From: Ramlibacter rhizophilus
GTDB taxonomy: Bacteria > Pseudomonadota > Gammaproteobacteria > Burkholderiales > Burkholderiaceae_C
Assembly: GCF_004681965.1 (NCBI RefSeq)
Contig: NZ_SMLL01000003.1
Location: 248,001 to 312,000, forward strand
DNA: 64,000 nt
Reading direction: 5' to 3'
The number at the start of each line of letters is the position of its first letter. The first letter of the stretch is position 1. Below the pieces are notes generated by a model. That model had not been told where the DNA came from and made no database searches. It worked only from the letters and a program-made list of their open reading frames with translations. Positions 58,586 through 64,000 of this stretch are shown here, in pieces. Made by a program: the position numbers and the translations under genes.

Positions 58586-60003
58586 GCGAGTTTTCACGGA
58601 CCGGACGCCAGGACTTGGGCGATGGGCTTCGACAGGCTCAGCCCGAACGGAGTGGGTTGGCTCGCGCTGAGCCCATCCCTGATCCCACGTCCGTTCGCCC
58701 AGGCTCCCCCCCCGTTCGCACTGGCTTTCACCCCGTTCGCACTGGCTCTCACCCCGTTCGCCCTGACCCCGCCTCCGTTCGCCCTGAGCTTGTCGAAGGG
58801 CTTCGACAGGCTCAGCCCGAACGGGAAGGGATGGTTCGCCCTGAGCCCACCCCCGTCAGCCCTGAGCCCACCCCCGTCAGCCCTGAGCCCACCCCCGTTC
58901 GCCCTGAGCCTGTCGAAGGGCATCGCCAACCCCACCCCGACCGCCCCGTCCCCGTCACCATCCTCACCGGCTTCCTCGGCGCCGGCAAGACCACGCTTCT
59001 CAACTACATCCTCACCGAGCGCCACGGCCACCGCATCGCGGTGATCGAGAACGAGTTCGGCGAGGTAGACGTGGACTCGGACCTCGTCATGGCCTCCGAG
59101 GAGGAGATCTTCTCGGTCGAGAACGGGTGCATCTGCTGCGTGGTGGACGTGCGCAACGACCTGGTCGAGATCCTGCAGAAATTGCTGGCCCGACCCGAGC
59201 CCTTCGACCACATCCTCATCGAGACCAGCGGCCTGGCCGATCCCACGCCGGTCGCCGCCACCTTCTTCATGGACAACGAGGTGGCGAAGCGCGTGGTGCT
59301 CGACGGCGTGGTCACGCTGGTCGACGCCGTCAACGTGGCGCCGCACCTGCAGGAAGATGCCCAGGCCGACTACGACAACCAGGCCGTGCAGCAGATCGTG
59401 GTGGCCGACCGCTTGCTCCTGAACAAGGTGGACCTGGTCACTCCTGCCCAGCTCGCCGACGTGGAGTCGCGCATCCGGCGCCTGAACGCCAGCGCGCCCA
59501 TCCTGCGGACCGTGCAGGCGAAGGTGGACCTGCGGCAGATCCTGGGACTGCAGTCCTTCGAGTCGGACGCGCTCGCCATGACGGACCCGCACTTCCTGCA
59601 CGAACACGAGGACGATCACGTCTGCGACGCGCACTGCGGGCACGAGCATGAGCACGGCGACCACGCGGCGCATTCCCACAGCCACGACCCCGAGGTCGGC
59701 TCGCTCTCGCTGGTCTTCGACCGGCCCGTCGATGCAGATCGCCTCATGCAGCGCCTGCGCCTGTTGCTGCAGGCCGAGGGGGACGATCTCTACCGCATCA
59801 AGGGCATCCTGGCCGTGGCCGGCGACGACCGGCGGCACGTGCTGCAGGGCGTGCACCGCCTGCTGGAGCTCAAGCCCTCCACGCCCTGGGCGGCGCACGA
59901 GCGGCCGGTGACCAAGATCGTCTTCATCGGCCGGCGCCTGCACCACGACAAGTTGCGCGCGCTGGTCACGGGCTGCCTCGCCGGCGCGCCCGCCATCGCC
60001 TGA
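58582..60003 (+). CDS. CobW/COG0523-family GTPase with a repeat-derived N-terminal extension
   Basis: The 473-residue frame has a G3E GTPase core from residue about 123: Walker [10 protein letters not shown] (130-138), [14 protein letters not shown], the metal motif [19 protein letters not shown], a His-rich stretch ([20 protein letters not shown], about 335-355) and a C-terminal CobW_C domain. Such proteins deliver Zn or other metals to client enzymes; the two amidohydrolases just downstream are plausible clients. The first about 115 residues are translations of dispersed DNA repeats and 7-residue units (PVRTGFH, SPEPTPV). The start overlaps the Mo-subunit stop (ATGA at 58582); the last possible in-frame start before the core is the ATG at 58831, still inside the repeats. 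Confidence 0.88.
   Translation: MSEFSRTGRQDLGDGLRQAQPERSGLARAEPIPDPTSVRPGSPPVRTGFHPVRTGSHPVRPDPASVRPELVEGLRQAQPEREGMVRPEPTPVSPEPTPVSPEPTPVRPEPVEGHRQPHPDRPVPVTILTGFLGAGKTTLLNYILTERHGHRIAVIENEFGEVDVDSDLVMASEEEIFSVENGCICCVVDVRNDLVEILQKLLARPEPFDHILIETSGLADPTPVAATFFMDNEVAKRVVLDGVVTLVDAVNVAPHLQEDAQADYDNQAVQQIVVADRLLLNKVDLVTPAQLADVESRIRRLNASAPILRTVQAKVDLRQILGLQSFESDALAMTDPHFLHEHEDDHVCDAHCGHEHEHGDHAAHSHSHDPEVGSLSLVFDRPVDADRLMQRLRLLLQAEGDDLYRIKGILAVAGDDRRHVLQGVHRLLELKPSTPWAAHERPVTKIVFIGRRLHHDKLRALVTGCLAGAPAIA
58627..58918. repeat. Repeat cluster inside the CobW coding region
   Basis: Full copies of the dispersed element lie at 58627-58650, 58775-58798 (inverted), 58801-58824 and 58895-58918 (inverted); the middle two are a near-perfect inverted pair separated by two bases. 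Between them are 21-base tandem units: CCCGTTCGCACTGGCTTTCAC-like at 58711-58752, and CCTGAGCCCACCCCCGTCAGC-like, three copies, at 58840-58901. All lengths preserve the reading frame. Confidence 0.9.
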
Positions 60004-60039
60004 CCCATTCCATCTCGAAAGCAGACACAAGGAGACCCC

Positions 60040-60975
60040 ATGATCATCGACATCGGCTGCTATCCCACCGACCAGGTGGACCTGGCCTGGTGGCACGACG
60101 GCGAACCGTATTCCGGCGAGCGCCTGCTGGAAACCATGGACGGGCCGTACTACGTCAACGGCAAGCCGCGGCGCATCGACAAGGCCGTGATCCAGCCGCC
60201 GCAGGGCAACACCATCTACACCTGGACCGACGGCGAGAAGTCGGGGCGCGAGTCCATCGACGCCTACATGGCCTACACGCTGGAGATGACGCGCAAGTAC
60301 CCGGACCGCTTCATCGGCTGCTTCGTCTACAACCCGCGCTGCGGCGTGAAGAACGGCGTGGAGGCCATCGAGCGCTACGTGAAGGAACACGGCTTCAGGA
60401 TGGTGCAGATGCAGGCCAATATGCATGCCTACCGGCCCGACCGCGCGCTGGACTGGGTGCGCCCGGCCTTCGAGAAATGCGCCGAGCTGGGCGTGCCGGT
60501 GAAGCTGCACACCGGCGACGGCCCCTACAGCATTCCCACCGAGTGGGTGCCCATGATCAAGGAGTTCCCCACGGTGGACTTCATCATGGCCCACTTCGGC
60601 GTGCAGACCGGCGGGGTCTATTGCTTCGAGCCCTTCCAGTGGGCCATGGAGCTGCCCAATGTGTACTGCGAATCGGGCTGGTGCCTGCAGTCGCGCATCG
60701 TCGAATTCGCCAAGGTGCTGCCCAAGCACAAGATCCTCTTCGGCACCGACACGCCGCCCAACGAGCCGGGCATGTGGATCCGCCTGCTGGAGGTGCTGTG
60801 CACCAACCCGCCGCAGGGCCTGAACCTGGACGAGGCCACGCTGGAGGACTACCTGGGCAACAACTTCGCGCGGATGATCGGACTGGAGCCCACGCCGCAT
60901 CCGAAGACCTTCGAGGAAGCCGAAAAGCAACTGGGGCGCAAGGCCGAAGCGCAGCCCGTGATCCCGCTGTACTGA
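60040..60975 (+). CDS. Amidohydrolase-2 family protein lacking the HxH motif (first of tandem pair)
   Basis: The 311-residue TIM-barrel protein is a close paralogue of the next gene: shared GERxLxxMDGPYxxNGKPRRID, IQPPxGNT, KYPDRFIG, YRPDRALDW, HTGDGP and TDxPPNEPGMW. The N-terminal metal motif is IDIGCYP where its twin has IDTHLHP, so both His of HxH are gone. Later ligands are kept: His in KLHTGDGP, His in MAHFGVQTGG and Asp in LFGTDTPPNEP. It may bind metal differently, be a regulatory partner, or be inactive. AAGGAGACCCC precedes the start. Confidence 0.85.
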   Translation: MIIDIGCYPTDQVDLAWWHDGEPYSGERLLETMDGPYYVNGKPRRIDKAVIQPPQGNTIYTWTDGEKSGRESIDAYMAYTLEMTRKYPDRFIGCFVYNPRCGVKNGVEAIERYVKEHGFRMVQMQANMHAYRPDRALDWVRPAFEKCAELGVPVKLHTGDGPYSIPTEWVPMIKEFPTVDFIMAHFGVQTGGVYCFEPFQWAMELPNVYCESGWCLQSRIVEFAKVLPKHKILFGTDTPPNEPGMWIRLLEVLCTNPPQGLNLDEATLEDYLGNNFARMIGLEPTPHPKTFEEAEKQLGRKAEAQPVIPLY

Positions 60976-60999
60976 AGCACGCCAGAGCCTGGAGACACC

Positions 61000-61929
61000 A
61001 TGATCATCGACACCCACCTGCACCCCACCAACCTGGTCGACGAAGCCTGGCGCCACACCGGCACGCCCTTCAACGGCGAGCGCATGCTCAAGCTGATGGA
61101 CGGCCCCTACATGATCAACGGCAAGCCGCGCCGCATCGACATGGGCTTCATCCAGCCGCCGCCGGGCAACACCGGCTACCGCGACGGCAACCGGCGCGGG
61201 CGCGAGGGCATCCGCGACTACATGGCCTACATCGCGGAGCTCACGCAGAAGTACCCGGACCGATTCATCGGCAACTTCACCTACAACCCCCGCTGGGGCC
61301 CCGAGAACGGCGCGGCGGAACTGGAGTTCCACATCAAGGAGTACGGCTTCAAGATGGTCAAGCTGCACGCCAACATGCATGGCTACCGGCCGGACCGCGC
61401 GCTGGACTGGCTGCGCCCGGCGATGAAGGTCTGCGCCAAGTACAACACCATCGTGTTGATCCACACGGGGGACGGTCCCTTCACCATCCCGACGATGTTC
61501 TATCCCATCATCCGCGAGTTCCCGATGGTGAACTTCGTCATCGCGCACTTCGGCATCCAGACCGGCGGCAACTACTCCTTCGAGACCTTCTGGATGTCCA
61601 TGGACACGCCCAATGTGTACGTGGAGTCGGGCTGGTGCTTCCAGGCGCGCATCGCCGAATTCGCGCAGCAGCTGCCGCGCCACAAGCTGGTCTTCGGTAC
61701 CGACAGCCCGCCCAACGAGCCGGGAATGTGGCTGCGCGAGCTGGAGATGCTGTGCCGGCCCGCCCCGCACGGCATCGGCATCGACGAGGACACGCTGGAG
61801 GACTACCTGGGCAACAACATCGCCCGCCTGGCCGGCATCCGCACCTCGCCGCCACCGCGCAACCAGGAGGAGGCGCAGCTGCGCCTGAAGGATTCCTACG
61901 CCGGCCTCGGCGAGACCGCGTCCGCCTGA
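61000..61929 (+). CDS. Amidohydrolase-2 family metal-dependent hydrolase/decarboxylase (second of tandem pair)
   Basis: The 309-residue protein has the complete metal site: HxH in IDTHLHPTN, His in LIHTGDGPFT, His in IAHFGIQTGG and Asp in VFGTDSPPNEP. It belongs to the ACMSD/gamma-resorcylate decarboxylase-like group, so it could decarboxylate or hydrolyse the product of the Mo hydroxylase. It lies 24 bases after its HxH-less twin and 8 bases before the UbiD gene. CCTGGAGACACC is the ribosome binding site. Pairing with the twin as a hetero-oligomer is possible. Confidence 0.9.
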   Translation: MIIDTHLHPTNLVDEAWRHTGTPFNGERMLKLMDGPYMINGKPRRIDMGFIQPPPGNTGYRDGNRRGREGIRDYMAYIAELTQKYPDRFIGNFTYNPRWGPENGAAELEFHIKEYGFKMVKLHANMHGYRPDRALDWLRPAMKVCAKYNTIVLIHTGDGPFTIPTMFYPIIREFPMVNFVIAHFGIQTGGNYSFETFWMSMDTPNVYVESGWCFQARIAEFAQQLPRHKLVFGTDSPPNEPGMWLRELEMLCRPAPHGIGIDEDTLEDYLGNNIARLAGIRTSPPPRNQEEAQLRLKDSYAGLGETASA

Positions 61930-61937
61930 ACAAGCCC

Positions 61938-63296
61938 ATGAACCCCGACTTCCAGGCCTTCTTCGCCGCCTACCGCGAGCGCCATCCCGAGGACGTGCTC
62001 GTGATCCGCGAGCCCATCTCCGGCAACCAGGTCCTCACCGCGCTGGTGCAGGAGCTGGCGCGCGAGGGCCGGCGCCCCGTGGTGCTGGCCGAGCGCGTCG
62101 AGGGCCTGGACGTTCCGGTGGTCACCAACCTCTTCGGCTCGCGCGAGCGGGTGGCGCGCATGCTGGGCGTGGAGGTGGGCGCTTTGCACGCCACCTACCA
62201 GGCCAGGTCGCGCGAGCGCCTGCCGCCCCGGCGCGTGGAGCGCGGCCCGGTCATGGACATCGTGCAGGAGGGCGACTCGGTGGATCTGCACGCCTTGCCT
62301 CTCTTGCGCCACTTCCAGACCGACCGCGGCCCCTACATCACCAACGCGGTCATGGTCGGTCAGCACCCGGACACGGGTGCTGGCAACCTGAGCTACCACC
62401 GCTCCATGGTGCACGCGAAGAACCAGATCGCCACCAGCCTGCATTCGCGCGGCGACCTGTGGCGGCTGCTGCAGCTGGCCGCCGAGCGCGGGCAGCCGCT
62501 GCCGGTGGCCATGGTCATCGGTGCGCACCCGCTGTTCATGCTCGCGGCCTCGGCCCGCGTGCCCTTCGGCACCGACGAGCGCGAGGTGGCCGGCGGCCTG
62601 ATGGGTGCGCCGCTGGACATGGTCGCCACGCCGCGGCACGGCATCCTGGTGCCGGCCGATGCGCAGTTCGTGCTGGAGGGCACCATCGACCCGAGCGAGA
62701 AGGCCGAGGAGGGCCCCTTCGGCGAGTTCACCGGCTACTCCTCCGACCGCTCCACCCACAACCTGCTGCGCGTGGACACGCTCATGCGCCGCAAGGACGC
62801 GGTCCTGATCGACGTGCTGGGCGGCCAGTCGGACGAGCACCTGAACCTCGGGCGCATCCCGCGCGAGGCGGAGATGGCCGAAAAGCTCATGCAGCGCTTT
62901 CCCGGCGTCACGGGCCTGCACTATCCCAACTCGGGCACGCACTTCCACGCCTACGTGGCCGTGCGGCAGATGCGCCCGGGCGAGGCGCGGCAGGTCATGC
63001 TGGGCCTGCTCGGCTGGGACCCGTACCTCAAGACCGTGGTCGCGGTGGACCCGGACGTGGACATCACGCGCGACGAGCAGGTGCTGTGGGCGCTCGCTGC
63101 GCACTTCCAGCCGCACCGCGACCTGCTGGTGATCGACGGACTGCCAGGCTCGGCGCTGGACCCCTCGGCCTCCGGGCAGGGGACCACCTCGCGCATGGGG
63201 CTGGACGCCACGCGTGGGCCGCAGTTCGAGGGCGTCAAGGCGCAGGTCGCGCCCGAGGCGCTGGAGCGGGCGCGGCAGCTGCTGCGAAAAGTGTAG
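61938..63296 (+). CDS. UbiD-family prFMN-dependent decarboxylase
   Basis: The 452-residue product has UbiD-family hallmarks: NLFGSRERVARMLGV (about residue 60), HALPLLRHFQTDRGPYITNAVM, NLSYHRSMVHAKN (prFMN/metal site region), EGPFGEFTGYSSDRSTHN (catalytic Glu/Asp region) and QGTTSRMGLDAT. It carries out reversible decarboxylation of an aromatic or unsaturated acid using prenylated FMN made by the UbiX-like enzyme at 54327. It is the last gene of the operon and ends 15 bases before a convergent gene. Aromatic substrates such as protocatechuate-like acids are typical for this branch. Confidence 0.92.
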   Translation: MNPDFQAFFAAYRERHPEDVLVIREPISGNQVLTALVQELAREGRRPVVLAERVEGLDVPVVTNLFGSRERVARMLGVEVGALHATYQARSRERLPPRRVERGPVMDIVQEGDSVDLHALPLLRHFQTDRGPYITNAVMVGQHPDTGAGNLSYHRSMVHAKNQIATSLHSRGDLWRLLQLAAERGQPLPVAMVIGAHPLFMLAASARVPFGTDEREVAGGLMGAPLDMVATPRHGILVPADAQFVLEGTIDPSEKAEEGPFGEFTGYSSDRSTHNLLRVDTLMRRKDAVLIDVLGGQSDEHLNLGRIPREAEMAEKLMQRFPGVTGLHYPNSGTHFHAYVAVRQMRPGEARQVMLGLLGWDPYLKTVVAVDPDVDITRDEQVLWALAAHFQPHRDLLVIDGLPGSALDPSASGQGTTSRMGLDATRGPQFEGVKAQVAPEALERARQLLRKV

Positions 63297-63311
63297 CAAG
63301 CACGTGGGGAA

Positions 63312-63863
63312 CTAAGCCGGCTTGTAAAAGATGTAGTCGGCCTGGTAGTTCACCACCTGCCGCGCGCCCACATTGGCGCCGCCGCATGGCGCTGCCGGCG
63401 CCACGCCGCCGCGCGTGTCCACGCGCTGCACGTAGCTCACGCCGGTCATCGCGCCCATGCCCATGGCGGGGTCTGCCTTGACCAGCTGGAAGGGGATGCT
63501 GCCTGCCGAGGCGGGCGCCACTGCTACCTGCGTGCCGGTGATCTTCGATCCGTCGGCGTTCTCCCAGGTGGCCGGTGGGCCCCAGTAGCGGCCCACGCGC
63601 TTGCCGCCGCGGTCCATCAGCTCGGCCTTCGGGCCGGCGAACACCCATTCATGGCCGCCGGCTGCCCGCACGCGGCATTCGTAGGTGATCTCGCCCACGC
63701 CGCGGGTCTCCATGGCCACGCGGTGCCCGGCCGGTACCTGGACCGATGCGGGAAGGCGGCTCTGGTCATAGGCCTGCATGGGCATGGCGGTGTCCATGGT
63801 TTTCATGCCACTGCAGGCGGCGAGCAGGGCAGCCGTGGACAGCGCGAAGGTCAAGCGGATCAT
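63312..63863 (-). CDS. DUF3455 family lipoprotein
   Basis: The 183-residue product has a lipoprotein signal (MIRLTFALSTAALLAACSGM, lipobox LAAC) and a DUF3455-type domain: VPAGHRVAMETRGVGEITYECR, HEWVFAGPKAELMDR, GRYWGPPATWENADGSKITG, SIPFQLVKADPAMGMGAMTG, QRVDTRGGVAP and YQADYIFYK. The function of this family is unknown; proteins of this kind are exported. The start at 63863 gives a standard signal, while an upstream ATG at 63965 does not. The last 137 bases of the window beyond it show no further gene. Confidence 0.85.
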   Translation of the reverse strand: MIRLTFALSTAALLAACSGMKTMDTAMPMQAYDQSRLPASVQVPAGHRVAMETRGVGEITYECRVRAAGGHEWVFAGPKAELMDRGGKRVGRYWGPPATWENADGSKITGTQVAVAPASAGSIPFQLVKADPAMGMGAMTGVSYVQRVDTRGGVAPAAPCGGANVGARQVVNYQADYIFYKPA

Positions 63864-64000
63864 GGAAGCGACTCCAGTCAGTGAGGGTTCCGGGGGTACG
63901 CAGCCGCCCTTCTGAAGGATGCACATGTCCCAGGGCCACGGTTGGACATCGGCAATGTTCTGCATCCATGTGGCGTCGCGATGCGTAGTACGGTGGCCAG

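Noticed and set aside
59635..59700. His-rich stretch as a separate metal-binding peptide gene
   Set aside because: It is in frame inside the CobW protein, a common feature of that family.
1..64000. tRNA, rRNA, CRISPR, transposase, integrase or phage genes
   Set aside because: None seen on either strand by reading protein motifs and looking for obvious cloverleaf or array structure. A dedicated tool could still find a short RNA.

Overview
The window is GC-rich, gene-dense DNA with long same-strand operons, frequent ATGA stop/start overlaps, and CDSs covering nearly everything. Seven Bug/TctC-type tripartite tricarboxylate transporter receptors, a box (aerobic benzoyl-CoA) pathway, many LysR regulators and dispersed CTTCGACAGGCTCAG-type repeats point to a betaproteobacterium of the order Burkholderiales, probably Comamonadaceae (Variovorax/Ramlibacter-like). 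This placement is inferred from gene content and style, not from a marker gene. I see no rRNA, tRNA, CRISPR array, transposase or phage gene.

Layout. 0.2-9.8 kb: boxB-boxA (benzoyl-CoA epoxidase), a small secreted protein, a divergent AraC regulator, then a Bug receptor, a ThDP enzyme, an aldehyde dehydrogenase and a GlcG/HbpS protein, followed by an FMN reductase. 9.8-12 kb: a PHB-depolymerase-like esterase. 11-17 kb: an IclR-controlled unit (Rieske oxygenase, SDR, intradiol dioxygenase, Bug receptor) plus a divergent Bug receptor, with matching inverted repeats in both promoter regions. 17-20 kb: PPK2, LysR and Bug. 20-26 kb: LysR divergent from SDR, an EntE-like acyl-adenylating ligase, an amidohydrolase and two crotonases. 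26-36.6 kb: LysR divergent from a meta-cleavage-type operon (Bug, amidohydrolase, VOC dioxygenase, FAH-family hydrolase/hydratase, MhpA-like hydroxylase, GST, two more Bug-type proteins, FMN alpha-hydroxyacid dehydrogenase).

36.5-48.7 kb is a housekeeping/accessory stretch: EamA transporter, lipoprotein, a Gln/Ser/Gly-rich coiled-coil protein, a PD-(D/E)XK-like coiled-coil protein, a type I secretion exporter/RTX chimera followed by an HlyD adaptor, 3-hydroxybutyrate dehydrogenase and a hybrid histidine kinase.

48.7-63.3 kb holds the largest catabolic island: LysR, an ABC importer (binding protein, ATPase, permease), an ATZ/TRZ-type amidohydrolase, a UbiX-like flavin prenyltransferase, a three-subunit molybdenum hydroxylase, a CobW-type metallochaperone, two paralogous TIM-barrel amidohydrolases and a UbiD-like decarboxylase. 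Together they suggest uptake, Mo-dependent ring hydroxylation, prFMN-dependent decarboxylation and hydrolysis of an aromatic or N-heteroaromatic acid. The substrate cannot be told from sequence.

The most unusual items are (1) an in-frame chimera in which a type I secretion ABC exporter, cut after its fourth membrane helix, runs straight into an RTX calcium-binding protein at a shared Gly-Asn-Thr-Tyr; (2) a CobW protein whose start region is made of translated dispersed repeats; (3) amidohydrolase paralogues that differ in whether they keep the HxH metal motif; (4) a Bug-family protein with no export signal; and (5) an orphan LysR C-terminal tail.
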